From NCBI GenBank assembly GCA_001466705.2, contig LATX02000189.1, forward strand, positions 434,001 through 498,000: a stretch of 64,000 bases of DNA, written 5' to 3'. The stretch comes from Moniliophthora roreri (lineage: Eukaryota; Basidiomycota; Agaricomycetes; Agaricales; Marasmiaceae). The position numbers were made by a program, and so were the translations under genes. The notes below the pieces were generated by a model, which was given only the letters and a program-made list of their open reading frames with translations, made no database searches and was not told where the DNA came from. This document shows positions 20,556 to 32,834 of the stretch, piece by piece. Positions within the stretch are counted from its first letter, which is position 1, and every line of letters begins with the position of its first letter.

Positions 20556-22977
20556 ATGGCGGAGAATTTGAAGAGTAATGGTCCGCGAGTAGCAATTGTG
20601 GGCGCTGGGTAAGTTTACCGTCGGCTTAACCGAATGAATTTCAACTTTCTCGGGCCAGTCTTGCCGGTATATCCGCCGTGATAGCTCTGAAGAAACAGCT
20701 TGCCTATGAAAACTTCACGGTGCGTCTCCGTATCATTGCTTTTCAACCAGCATCCTTAAACTAAGCAATGGCTGTAGATCTATGAGAGGGCCTCATCGTG
20801 AGAGTCTTCCTTTCCAATGATGGGCGGCTAGACTAAGGACTCCTGAATCACTCGCAGAGTCGGGGGCACATGGAGAGTACGTTGTTCTAGTTCTAGTTCT
20901 AGTTGAGCAGGTCTCAATTATTGACTATGCGCTGCGAAGGATAATACGTACCCAGGTAGGTCCGCCAATAAGGAAGACCTGGACTTTGACTTGAAACCTA
21001 ATAGGATGCGGCGTCGATGTTGCTGCTCATTGGTATAGTCTCTCGACAGAACTGAACCCAGACTGGTCCGCCTACTATGTCACCCAACCCGAAATTCGAG
21101 CATACTGGCAACGTCTCTTCGACAAGTATACTCTGCAAAAAAAGACCATTTTCAACACTTCAGTGAACGACGCAAAATGGCATAGTGACACCCAAAAATA
21201 TACATTGATTCTGCACAACGAAGTCACTGGTGAGGACCAGCAAGTGGAAGTCGAGGTGGTGATTTATGCCATTGGAGGGTTCATGAGTCCTATGTTTCCG
21301 AAGGATATTCCTGGGACCGAAAGTTTCAAAGGCATTGCCTTTCATTCTGCACGTTGGAGGCATGATGTCGATCTCAGAGGAAAGACGGTTGGTGTCATTG
21401 GAAATGGTTGCTCAGCGTGCGTTGCATCTGACTCCCCGTTCGCTTCAACTGACACGACTTGCAATATCAGAGCACAGTTTATTCCTGTGATATCGTCGGA
21501 TCCTACCGTCAAGGTTATTAACTTCTGTAGAACCCCTCAATGGTTCCTCTATCGAGTTACGCTTCTCCGTCTCCCAATTTTGGTTCCATGTTGACCCAGC
21601 AATTTATAGGGCAACTACCATTACCCTTCGTGGATTCGATGGATATTCAGATGTTTTCCCTTTATTATGCGATTGTACCGAAACTACTTGATGGCTGTCG
21701 TGAGTCAATCCGTCGATTCGTCTCTTCCTTGTGTTTGATATAAATTCATCAGAGTGACATTGGCTACGCAGTCTTCAATAAGTCCAATAGATTTCATGTG
21801 GCATTGACACGATGGGTCGGTACTTCGTTCTAGCCCATCGGTAGTGGAGGCGCTTACGCCGATAGAAACTCAGGCTTTCACGCGTTATATCCAGAAGATG
21901 GCACCAAAAGATATGGCTCAGGAGCTCATTCCCAAGTATTGTAAGCAGCGCTATCATCAACGACACACTGCATTCATATCATTCACAGCTGTTGGTTGCA
22001 AGCGGATCATCATCGATCCAGACTATCTAAAATCTCTGCATCGACCAAATGTGGAGGTTACCTGGAGCCCGATAGATTGCGTTGCTCCAGATGGGCTCAA
22101 GCTTCGTTCAGGAGAAGTTGTTCCTCTTGATGTAGGGATCTGTTCCTTCCATGCTGAACAACCATTGACTCTTTACACATAGGTCATCATTTTTGGAACA
22201 GGCTACTCCGTTGTACGTTTTAGTTTCCGTTTGCTACAGTCACAGCTACATACGATTTTCAAACAGGAAAGCAATTTGAACATTGAAGGGATAAATGGAG
22301 TAACCTTACGGGATTATTTCGTCGCGAAAGGTGGCGCGACAGCATACTTGGGAAGCGCAATCCCTGGCTTCCCGAACATGTTCATCCTGGTTGGTGAGTA
22401 GCTCTTACTGCGCGCCAGCTCTTTCAATCGATTAACCTGGAAATCTCAGGGCCGAACGTAGCGACTGGACACGCATCCCTAGTATTCAGTCAAGAATGCC
22501 AGGTGAATTGGCATCATTCTGCTATGCACGTCCATACCTGATGCCTTTTGGTCCCGAAGATACAAATGGCTCTTCAAGCCATTAAGCCCATCATTGATGG
22601 GAAGATTCGGTCAGTGCAGGGTATGTATTCACTTCGCTTCCCTGAAAACTGGAAGCTAATCCCTCGCAGTAACACACAAGGCCACTGACGACTATAATCG
22701 TCAGCTTCAAAGCAAACTCGGTAATTCTGTGTGGCAGGACTGTCATTCATATTACCATGTTGCAGGAACGAACCAGAGCAAGATTATCGCTGTTTACCCT
22801 GGCTCAGTAACGTCATTTTGGTGGCATACTCGACGCCTGAGGCCCTCTCATTGGCAAGTGGAGGGGGCTACTACCGAGAATTGGACTGGGCATGGCAATG
22901 TAACCTTAAGTAATGCCATATTCAGCCTTGGAGTAATTTGTATACCAGCCCTGTTGTGTATGTACCAGTACAGGTAG
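20556..22977 (+). CDS. Flavin-dependent (Baeyer-Villiger-type) monooxygenase
   Basis: An FAD/NADPH oxygenase. The start is MAENLKSNGPRV, then the FAD-binding GxGxxG in VAIVGAGLAGIS. The motifs IYERASS, VGGTWR and DNTYPG are split over three consecutive exons of 20, 19 and 16 nt. FKGIAFHSARW fits the fingerprint FxGxxxHxxxW, but the next residue is Arg instead of Pro/Asp. GVIGNGCSA is the NADPH-binding Rossmann motif. CRTPQWFLYR, GNYHYPSW, VGCKRIIID, VIFGTGYSV and ILVGPNVATGH follow in the usual order. Two apparent breaks near 21560 and 21815 disappear with introns of 54 nt (GTTACG..ATAG) and 52 nt (GTGGCA..GGAG), so the gene is intact. The exact C-terminus (HTRRLRPSHW..) is less sure. Confidence 0.85.
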
Positions 22978-23180
22978 TAGAATGTTTCATTATTGAGCGC
23001 CGAGAATCCTGGCGAGCGCCCGGAGCAGACCATACGACGATTGCCAAATTTGGAAGCGATATGGACCAGTCCGGCTTGGCGGCAAGCATCTTTCTCCGAA
23101 GCACTCTTGTTGTAGAGAGCTTCCACCATTAACGTGCGGCCAAAGGCCCTTCCGCTCGTTCTTTCCTCTCAGCATCTACC

Positions 23181-25111
23181 ATGACGTCTCATTCACATTC
23201 ATCCTCTACTGCAAATGTCGTTGGTGTCCACTACAGAGTTGGGAAGAAGATCGGAGAGGGTTCCTTTGGTGTCATCTTCGAAGGCATGCTTACTGCGCTA
23301 TAGCCTGCCCTCTGCCTCATTTTTGCCTGACTTTTTTTTGCCTTGGCTTACAGGAACGAACCTTCTGAACTCTCAAACAGTCGCCATTAAGTTTGTGCGT
23401 GGCACACTCGTTGAGTCGTTCTGGCGGAAACTGACCATCCCTCATTAGGAACCTAGAAAAGCTGAAGCACCTCAACTCCGGGATGAATGTCGTTCATATC
23501 GTATCTTGGCTGGATGCAGTGAGTAGACAACTGTATCGAAGCCTTGTCTTGATACTCAAATGTCCCAGCTGGAATTCCTCAAATCTATCATTTCGGTCAA
23601 GAAGGCCTACACAACATTTTGGTCATCGATCTGTTGGGTCCGAGTCTTGAAGATCTCTTCGACATGTGTGGGAGGAAATTCTCCATCAAGACTGTCTGTA
23701 TGGCTGCTCGTCAAATGGTGTGTTCACACAAACTGTGGCATGTTCGGCTACTCATATCTCGGGCTTTCAGATTTCTCGAGTCCAGACCATACACGAGAAA
23801 AACTTGATATACCGCGACATCAAACCCGACAATTTTTTGATTGGCAGACCAGGAACTAAGGGGGCCAATAGTATGCAGTCTCTCCGACTTCGTTGAGGGA
23901 TCCCTTCTCACGTCACATCTAGTTGTTCACGTTGTCGACTTTGGCATGGCGAAGCAGTACCGGGATCCTAAAACTAAACAGCACATCCCGTATCGGGAGC
24001 GAAAGAGCTTGAGCGGTACAGCTCGGTACATGAGTATAAATACTCATCTGGGTAGAGGTTAGTTCATCCGTAGTTACTGCGCAGCTCTCGGCTGATTTTT
24101 TCAATATCACAGAACAGTCACGGCGAGACGACTTGGAAGCTTTGGGTCATGTTTTCATGTATTTTTTGCGAGGCAGCCTACCGTGGCAAGGTCTTAAGGC
24201 CGCTACGAACAAGCAGAAATATGAGAAAATAGGAGAGAAGAAGCAAACGACTCCAATCAAAGAACTATGCGAAGGCTTCCCTGGTATGAACCATTCACTA
24301 TACAGCGAATATATGTTGACAGGGACGCCAGAGGAGTTTGGGATATATCTCAACTATGTCCGCAAGCTTGGGTTCGAGGAGACACCTGATTATGACTTCT
24401 TACGCGAGCTCTTTGCTAAAGTTATGAAGAACAACAATGATGTCGATGACGGTGTCTTCGACTGGAACTTATTGAATGGTGAGCCATCTGCATCTTGTGT
24501 GGGCATTTCTGAGCGTATCTATAGGAGGTAAAGGCTGGGAAGCATCCGTGGTCAGTATCCCATCGAAGCTTTGTATTGATGGCGTAAGCTAACTATTATA
24601 GGGTCATCAACAAATCATATCACAAATGCAGAATCAGGGCCTGACTGCATCTCCTCATGATCGTCGAAGAGAGCAGCGCGATGATAGAAGAAGAGCTTCT
24701 CAGGGAGGAAACATCGCTGCTCCTTCACCCGCTCTGGTACGAACCGGTTCCAAACAGCGAAAAAATTCAAATTTAGCCGCTGGCGGTAACACGCCCGGGC
24801 AGCTCACGCCCCATTCTGCTGCTGCGCAGGTCAATGTCCCTATTGGAACCCCTCAAAGAGGAAGTACCCAACATCCATATGCAAATGCCACAGGAGGAGG
24901 ATACGATTATAATGGAGAAGAGTATGGAGGTCAACCGTATGGTAGAGTGTCACCCATGGTCCCGAGTGCTGCTGCACCTCCCGCCGTGAGCAGTGTACGG
25001 GCTACCGGCGGTGATGTTGGTGTGTCTAGGGGTGGTTACGATGGACAAGAGGTTGATGACCCGCCCCCAAAGAACACGCTTCTCAGGATTCTTACATGTC
25101 GATGTGGCTAG
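23181..25111 (+). CDS. Casein kinase I (YCK/Cki-type Ser/Thr kinase)
   Basis: The start is [15 protein letters not shown]. The kinase domain is complete: [58 protein letters not shown] (catalytic Asp), [12 protein letters not shown] (DFG), [16 protein letters not shown] (the CK1-specific SIN motif replacing APE) and [23 protein letters not shown] Gln/Ser/Gly/Pro-rich tail follows and ends [10 protein letters not shown]. The terminal cysteines suggest palmitoylation and plasma-membrane attachment, as in the Yck1/2 group, though the order is CRCG rather than CC. About nine short introns occur; one removes ..MNHSLYSEY.. between EGFPG and TPEEFG. CK1 of this group acts in morphogenesis, nutrient sensing and endocytosis. 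Confidence 0.92.
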
Positions 25112-25415
25112 ATCGGACATTCTTGCTCATCCATACATGTTCATGTTTTATGGCATATCCATGACTTCTTCTCTATACCCCAATTATCTACCCATAATCT
25201 CAGTTCTGGTTGCTCACTTGGTTTTCAATGTCAATCTGGTGTTTACGGAAATTTATATTAACAGACTTGATACTTAATGACATTGTTGACAATTGTTGCA
25301 TCTACAGTGCATGCAAGGAGTCAAGATTACAGCTGCAAGCCAGAGATCACAAGAAACCAACAGTAATACATTATTGAACAAGAACATACAGTATTGTCAT
25401 ATAGACTCATCCTGG
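25112..25415. other. Intergenic, convergent 3' flanks
   Basis: This is the 3' flank of the casein kinase gene and of the JmjC gene. The CpG-free segment begins here, at 25248. Confidence 0.5.
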
Positions 25416-26640
25416 TCAACCCCTGGAAGAGGTACAAATGTCAGACACACTTTTGCAGCAATCCTGTTGCATCAGCTTACCTTCTAGCTCATCAGTGTCA
25501 TGGTCTTTGTCTAAACAAAACTCTGGTGACAGAGTGCAATAATGGGATAACTCTTGGTCAACCTCTTCCCCTGCCATTTGATCTGCCTTTGTGTGGGTGT
25601 TAGAGTTCAAGAAGACCAATCTGGGGTCATGTTCAGGAGGTGGTGGTATCCAAATTGGCTCTACAAAGGCTTGTAAGTACAACAAAAGCCAAGTGAGGTC
25701 CATGCATACCATTAGGGCAATGTCCATTGTTCAATGACATGGTCACAATATCTTGCCTTGATCCTGGGCCATGCACAGGATGAAGGTGATGCTGCAAGCC
25801 AGGAAAGGGCCCAGAGATGGGAGGTTGGGCAAGATGTATTTCAATTTTTCTAACAACCTCCTTGAGAAGAGAGATTACATCATTCCTGCACAAAGAGCAG
25901 TCAGAATGGATGTTGCAGAGAGCTTACAAAAATTCCTACCATTGCCCTTGTTCTTGCCTTGTTGGAAGCAACAATGATTGAAGATTCCCAATGGCCTGTG
26001 TGCAAATGCAGAGCTGAGTAGATATCTGGTATAATTGAGGAGCATCTATCAGACTGTCAGCATCAATGCTCCATCTCCCAATGCTTGAACAAAATGAATA
26101 GTACCAAAAGTTCCACTAGAAAGCATTTGTGCCCTAAGCTGAGAGGGGCCAGCACCTGATAACTGATGTTGTAGAGAGGTAACCTGTCTTTGAAGGTCAT
26201 TCATCTGACAATTTATGGCCTCTAGTACATGCCTGTGCATATTATCAGAAGAGTAGACCACATTTGCTGAATTTACTTACGATTCATTCATGGTGAGTTC
26301 TGACTTTAGTTGGTGTTTTGGTCCATCATAAGAAGTGGAATGTTGATCTTGAGCCTTTCCTTTGTTGATGATTAGATGATCACCACATTGAGTATCTGAA
26401 GCATAGCTGCTTTCTGTGTCAAACTTTGGCTGATTGGCTGTTGTTGGCTGTTGCTGTTGTTCACTAGATACTCTAGCAGTATCAATCAGCATGTGGCCAT
26501 AGCTTGTTTTACTGCTAGGTCCAGGATAGGGGCCTCTCCTTGGCTTCTTGCTGAGAGGGGGTGCATTGAAGGCCAGCCATGGCAGAATGGGTTCAGAGAT
26601 GCTGGAGAGATCATGCACATCAGAATTGGTGACCAGTTGA
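25248..26640. other. CpG desert of about 1.4 kb
   Basis: I read every line and find only one CG dinucleotide (26280-26281) between the CGs at 25246 and 26641. TG and CA are abundant. Neighbouring DNA on both sides has ordinary CpG content. The pattern is that of long-term cytosine methylation and deamination at CpG. The segment overlaps the 3' exons of the JmjC gene. Confidence 0.93.
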
Positions 26641-29096
26641 CGTTTCGAGCGCTTCTTCGTTTCAACAGAAACACAGTCCAAAATGAGAATCTTCCGTTTC
26701 CTTCTGCACGCTTGAGACGGCCCGTCATTGAGCGCTGATGGCGGGGGTGGAGGCATTGTGTTGGGCTGCATTGGCAATTAATAAAAGCAAAATGCATTTT
26801 GATCGTCTAATACTCACCAAGTTGAACCCGTCTGAGGTCAAGCTATCGTTTTGGGAAACCTATCAATTCTCAACTTCTTGAAGGCAAGACCAAGTGAAAC
26901 TAGAGTACTCACGTTGATGACAAGAACTATCTCATCGTACCAACCTCTTCTACAAAACCTAGGATTGAATGGTTTGCATGTTTTGAATGTCCGCACCAGG
27001 TTGCTTAGCTGAATCACAACATTTGGTTTTGCACCCGTACTCTCGTCTTTCATATACTGCTGCAAGCCTGCGTCGTATGCTTCTCGAGCTCCCAAGTGGT
27101 TTTTATGAAACTTGTCGGCATCATCCGCTTGTAAAAGTTGCAAGGCATGCGTTTTTGCGTATGACAACAAATGCAAGAAGCATCGGGTGCGGTGGCACCC
27201 CTTGCAGTAGATGCAAGCCTCGCTCCGCACATCATGTGAATCTCCTTGCTTGTTACCTGAGCAGATTCTTTGTGCACCCTAATGTTCGAAGGTTAGTACT
27301 GTGTTGATCCCATGGGATGTAGCATCTTGCCTTGAACCTGATTCGGGATGCTCGGAGCAAGTTGCACATGAAAAATATACCGTTCCGTGACGAGGACGAT
27401 AGAAGGTCGCTAACGCAAGTCAATAAGCACAGAAGGACTAGAGAATATGCGCCACGGACCTTTCAGAGGTTAATGGAATCGACTTGAAACTCTTGTGACA
27501 GTTCCAGAAAGATTTGAGTACTGAATGAGCAGCTCGACGGGCGTCCAACAACCTTTCAAATGGCTGATATTGCACCGGTTCTAGATCTCGACATCTACAT
27601 GTCCGCCCCTCCACATAGCACCCAGGACATAACAAGAAACCATCGGCAGTGCTTGCGGATGGTTCGTCGACACAGTTTCCACAATGAAAAAAACTTTGGA
27701 AGATGTCGGCGCCACAAAAATCACAGGTAAGATTGGCGACGGGAGAGGATAAGGTGTCCATTGACTTGTGATCAGGAGCATATTCTTCATGAAGGATGTG
27801 GTCGAGAAGCTGGACGGCAAGTGCTAATGACTTGACGATCCTCTCAGGTTTCTGCAACTACAAAGAATAAGCAACTCTGGCCATGCATTTCTCGCAAATA
27901 ACAGTCACATTTTTATTGCTTTTGAGATCGTTCGCCAGCTTTTGCACGGTATGGTATATAGTCCATTTGACCTTGTACGTCTCTCGACGACAGACCCTTC
28001 AAAATGTGTCAGCAACTCGAATTGGATTGCTAATGGAATATTACCTGCGGTAGAGCGGCAGCTCATGGTAAAGAGCAACCTGCAACCCCATGAGTGTCAT
28101 TCTCGACCAAGAGACTTTAATCGTAATACCACCATGGTTAACAACCTGGTGGCAGCTTCTAGGAGGCACCAAGACTAGATCTCCGAGCTTCTGCTCAGCG
28201 AGATATAGGGGCAATGGCGCTTTGACTGCCTGCTCAGCAGACAAAACATGTGTCTCATGGTCGAGTATCTGACCGAAAGATGCAAAGAAGTCAGTGACCT
28301 TGCGAGAATCGCCACTCTCGGTCATGAACCAAAAGGAACTTCCGTCGTGTTCCGTGTACGCCATAAGGTTGTGTCCCGACGACGCACAAAGGTCTTTGTG
28401 AGAAGGAGTGTAGGTATCACCGACGCCAAAGTAGCACATTAGATGTTCCACCGTTCCCTAATGAATTCCCGTCTTCAGAGACTCGTCTCCTTAATTGACG
28501 CAGAGCTCACCTGCTCTTCAAGATAGTTGAGAAAGTTGAAAGACGAATCTGGTAATAAACGTCTAGGTATAGCGCCTGATCTGTGAAGCCATTCATTCCA
28601 TTGGACTGGACAAGGTGCATCTTTTCCGTAGAAGCGCTCTTGCTCTAGCAAAGCCATTAGGGCGAATAAGGCCTCGAGTGAATTCAATACCTTCGGGTTG
28701 GGTGAAGGGCTCAATCTTCCGACATTTATCCATGAATTGTGACAGAGATAGCGAAGAGTCTTCAGAGTTGTGAACATTCCGCACATGCAGTTCTAACGGA
28801 ATGGAGTGTCAGAAAGTAATCGCATGACTGAATCACGACTCACCTTGGGTACCGTGTTCCAACAACCATTCCGGGGAAAAATCCTGGTCTGACCATTTAG
28901 GATGCTTGTGTATATCCTGGATGATCAGAGGTATCCCCTTTGTTTCGTGTTCTGCGATAGTCTTCATCAGGTTCTCTCGGGAGTCGAGAATCGAAACACG
29001 CGAGATTGGCTTGAAGCCGCGAGAAATCAGTTTGTCAAAAGACCAGCCCCTGCATGTGAGTCGAGGATTTGGATGTGTGTTGACACTGTCTCGCAT
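25416..29096 (-). CDS. JmjC-domain protein with zinc-finger region (putative histone demethylase-like)
   Basis: The ATG at 29096 sits in an ideal context (GCCACC). The order is: an N-terminal region (MRDSVNTHPNPRL..), a cupin entry segment (KGIPLIIQDIHKHPKW), then the JmjC core with TPSHKDLCASSGHN. There His and Asp fit the Fe(II) HxD motif. SSFWFMT and LVLVPPRSCHQVVNHGG follow, the latter offering the distal His. Downstream are Cys-rich elements (CEKCMA; CDFCGAD..CGNC..CPGC..CRC; CKGCHRTRC) like a zinc-finger/CXXC_R1 region. Pro-rich and coiled-coil-like exons (NDLQRQVTSLQHQL) and EPIWIPPPPEHDP come last. The core call is firm. The last exons and the 3' end (25416) are tentative because they lie in the CpG desert and use unusual codons. 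Confidence 0.72.
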
Positions 29097-29303
29097 GGTG
29101 GCAACGTCGTCGTCGCCGTCAAGACGAAGGACGGTTCACAACAAAACACGAAAAGCTAATCAGACGCTCGCGTGATCACCCCAGCAGGTAGGGCTGGACC
29201 AAGCACTGCTGTTGAGGATTCCCCTGTGTCAAGAAAACCTATCCTACTGTGTTATCGAAAGAATACATTCCTTCCATTACATGAGCTGCCTAAGATCCAT
29301 ATC

Positions 29304-30954
29304 TTATGCGTATTTAATCCGTAATGACAAGCTAAGAGGTAGCGTGCTAGCGGTAACAGTAACCTCTCCGCCGTCAGAGACGAATTCCGACAGCTGCTTC
29401 TCCAAGTTCGGCCGTGTAGCCTGCTCGAGCTGGGGAGGCGCTTGCAGATACAATTGAACGGTCGGCGTGGACAGGGACGGTTTCTTGATTTGACTGAGAA
29501 ATATGAGTACCACCCACGGAACGGAACAAATTTCCGAGCACGTACATTCCTTGGTTCTCAGTCAACATCTCAATCAGCTGCTCCACCGTGGTTTCTGGAG
29601 GAACAGACATGTCCAATGCTTCACCACCGCAGACTGGGCAGTCGTCCCTCTTCTCATGCTCGAAAGTATATGAGTACACGCCTTCAGTACCGATGAGCAT
29701 GAAGTAGTTGTTGAGATAGGCAGCCGAGCTGGTAGCGATCTTGAATGCTTCGTTACAGCAGGATGCTAGCAGGGACTAGCTGTCAAACACGGCAATGTTA
29801 TTGAACTTGAGCTTCGCACCTGCAATGATTGCATTCGTTGATGCTATAGCTGGTATGATGTTTTTCACGACACCCTGGGTTAGAGACCAGGTTACACCTT
29901 CAATATTGAATTCCTTCGCACGTGCAGCAGCGGTGTTATATAGCCAACTAATATGTTCGGGATCGTCGGTGTCCATTTTCTTGTCTACATTCAAACTATT
30001 CAATAGCATTCTGCGAAAACAAAGATGACGCTTGCCTCCAAAAACGCGAGGCCATTCCAAAACTGACGCCCATTCTATACAATGTTCAGGAAGTCGGGGA
30101 GTATTGGCGATTGTGCATATGGGGAAGGCGGTGGGCTTATTTAGCATATCGAGTGAGCATTCATAGCAAGATGTTATAGTTGGTAAGATCACGCGAGCTT
30201 GGCCCTTGAAGCCTAGTGGTCGAGTTAAATGGATGTGGACGAAGCGTGGGGTTTAGAACCAACCTTCTGTACCACCATCAATGAGAGGTTTCAAGCTTTC
30301 TGGGTTTTCTGGATCCACGAGATTGACAAGAGTTGCATTTATCCAACGGCGAGCTTCAACTGAGTCGAGACCGCAGATGACGAGATTGAATTGGAGGTAA
30401 TAATCATCGTCCTTGTCTTGAATCTTGCCAAAATACCTACGACATCATTCAGATTTCAATGAAAGTAAGACATGCAGTTCCACGTACGGTGTTACTTTCA
30501 CACCAGGGACACGCTTCATAATGAATTCTGCGGCGACAGTGGCTTTGGGTTTGCCTACATCTTTTGGTCTGAATTGTCATGAGTCAACCCTTAGCTCATA
30601 GTCGCGGTAAGTACACGCACCTGAACAAGAATTGCCTATTGAGATTACTGATATCTATGGTGTCCATATCGATTACATGGATGTCCTTGAACCCCGTTAG
30701 GGCCAGGTTGGCCAGGATTTCACAGCCAAGACCACCCGCACCGATCACAAGAATCTTGGCTTGGTATCTCAAAAAGTTCTTCACCTGCGAGTTTGACACG
30801 TTCATAAGATATTGTGGTCGAGAGGGGGAAGATCACTGACACCATCGCCCGCCATAAACGCTTCATCGGTACGAGGTCCTGGAACGTCCAAGATTTGATC
30901 TATATGGTAGTAACGACCCTCCCAATCCTGGGAGGTGGAGCTAGAGTCTACCAT
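29304..30954 (-). CDS. UBA3: NEDD8-activating enzyme E1 catalytic subunit UBA3
   Basis: This subunit activates NEDD8/Rub1 with its partner ULA1/APPBP1 and passes it to Ubc12 for cullin neddylation. The start is [19 protein letters not shown]. The ThiF-type adenylation fold shows [36 protein letters not shown] and [14 protein letters not shown]. Zinc-binding Cys pairs lie in CYECSLD and CPVCGG. The catalytic Cys is in [20 protein letters not shown]. The C-terminal beta-grasp domain (E2 binding) ends [12 protein letters not shown]. Several short introns are obvious. It is divergent from RCL1 and 207 bp from the JmjC gene start. Confidence 0.95.
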
Positions 30955-31268
30955 TATTGATTACCTCTGGGGAAATCGGCGATCGAAATGGCGAAGAGAT
31001 TGGCGTGGTGAGTGTCAAGGAAGGGCGAGTTCTCAGCTTATTCAGCGCCCTTGGAACCGCTTGATGTGACTCTTGGATCGCTCTGTGAACTATGGTAGTG
31101 CCGTATAAACTTTTGTGTACCTTTTGAATGCACAACTTTTTTTTCCAAAACTTGGAGATCCCAAGTCGTTAATGTTGCTAATCATACTACGAGCCTGCGA
31201 CGCGTGTGTACGCGACGTTGAATTATAGAACGCGGCTTATGTCATGGACGAAATTTTTGACCAGAACG
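30955..31268. other. Divergent promoter UBA3/RCL1
   Basis: A shared upstream region for two housekeeping genes. It has a T7 run near 31138 and no recognised element. Upstream in-frame codons before 31269 could extend RCL1. Confidence 0.4.
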
Positions 31269-32730
31269 ATGTCTGGCGGGGGACTTGTTCACTACAGCGG
31301 TCACCAATATCTTCGGCACCGTCTCGTTCTCTCGATCCTTAGCGGGAAGCCTGTACAAATAGACAAAATCCGGTCCGATGACAAGAATCCTGGCTTACGA
31401 GGTACGGATTGACATACAGTCAAATGAACCTTGCCTTACATCCTGTCTCTGGAGACTTTGAAGTGAGTCTTCTGAGACTCTTAGAGAAAACGACGAATGG
31501 AACTGTCATTGAGATATCGGTGACTGGTTCGTGTATAGTTTGTCCGGTCCATCGAACCAGCACTAACGCTCAGCAAGGTACTGCAATTTTACTAAAACCC
31601 GGAATTATCTCTGGAGGCATTGTAACGCATGACTGTCCACTATCAAGGTCCATTGGATATTTCCTAGAGCCTATCATAATGTTGGCACCCTTTTCGAAAA
31701 AACCCATGCAACTCACCCTCCGAGGCATAACCACCGACGACAAGGACCTCTCTGTACGTTTCTTCTATCACGTTTCAATCATCAATTTATGGTGAAATAG
31801 GTAGATCTCATAAGGACTGTCACATTACCTCATCTACAACTCTTTGGAATATCCGATGGGCTTGAGCTTCGAGTAGGTTTTGCTTCTATTCCTTTCTCAT
31901 GCACTCACCTCAGCTGTACTCCAGATAAAAAGGCGAGGGGCACCTCCAGGAGGAGGAGGAGAAGTGCAGTTTCTGTGTCCTATCATCAAGCAAGTTAAGA
32001 CCTTGAACTTTGTGGAACCAGGGAGAATAAAGCGGATACGAGGTGTCGCGTGAGGCAGAACGTCTCTTTCAGTCGTGCATCAACTCAATTCGGAACAGAC
32101 ACGCCGTGCGCGTCAATCCTCAGTTTTCAAATCGGATGATTGAAGCTTCAAGATCAATACTGAACCGCTACATACCAGACATTTACCTGTATTCCGATGT
32201 TTACAAGGGGGATGAGAGTGGAAAGTGCGTCACTTTCTTTTTTCCATGTATATACTATGACGGGCCGATGTTGATCACGGCCCTTAGATCACCCGGGTAT
32301 GCTTTGAGTCTTGTAGTGGAATCGACAACATCTGCACTGTATTGCTCGGAAGGGATATCTGAAGCCGGTGTTGCTCCTGAAGACATAGCTCTGCAGGCTA
32401 CCCGTTCGTTATTAGATGAGGTTCAGAAGGGCGGATGCGTTGATCAAAAACACCAATCATTAGTGCTCATTATGATGGTCCTTGGGAGCGAGGATGTTGG
32501 CCGGTGTCGAATGAGTCTACCGACGCCAAGAAGGTAAGGATTTCTACAACCCTGACTGTTCTATGCTAATTATGCCCTCACATAGCGTTCAGTTATTGAG
32601 AGATATCAAGGACTTTTTCGGAACATCTTTCAAAATCGTGCCTGCAGACAGCAGTGCAGGGGATTCGCAACAGTTGATATATTCCTGCTATGGCACTGGC
32701 TACGTCAATGCCAACCGGACGCTTGCCTAG
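31269..32730 (+). CDS. RCL1: RNA 3'-terminal phosphate cyclase-like protein Rcl1
   Basis: Rcl1 is a catalytically inactive cyclase relative that works with Bms1 in the SSU processome for 18S rRNA maturation. Family signatures are VHYSGHQYLRHRLVLSILSG, IRSDDKNPGLR, GTAILLKPGIISGG, SRSIGYFLEPIIMLAPF, LTLRGITTDD, RGAPPGGGGEVQFLCP and IKRIRGVAYS-type. YIPDIYLYSDVYKGDESGKSPGY-type, LVVESTTSALYCSE and QSLVLIMMVLG come later. The end is TGYVNANRTLA with TAG at 32728-32730. About five short introns occur. I chose the ATG at 31269 (MSGGGLVHYSG) because Rcl1 proteins begin close to this motif. An in-frame extension upstream is possible. Confidence 0.92.
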
Positions 32731-32834
32731 TTGTATAATACTCTCCGATTGTATTTCCATGTATCATAAGTCGACTCTTTAGTATGCAGCAGGGCTTGTT
32801 ACAGTGAACAAAACGACGTCTCGTGTGGTACCTA

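Noticed and set aside
20884..20905. TTCTAG microsatellite (three to four units)
   Set aside because: A short simple repeat within an intron of the monooxygenase gene; no evidence of function.
21540..21850. Two apparent frameshifts in the Baeyer-Villiger-type monooxygenase gene
   Set aside because: Introns of 54 nt (GTTACG..ATAG) and 52 nt (GTGGCA..GGAG) restore the frame and give family-like sequence (GNYHYPSW.., ALTPIETQAF..), so the gene is intact.
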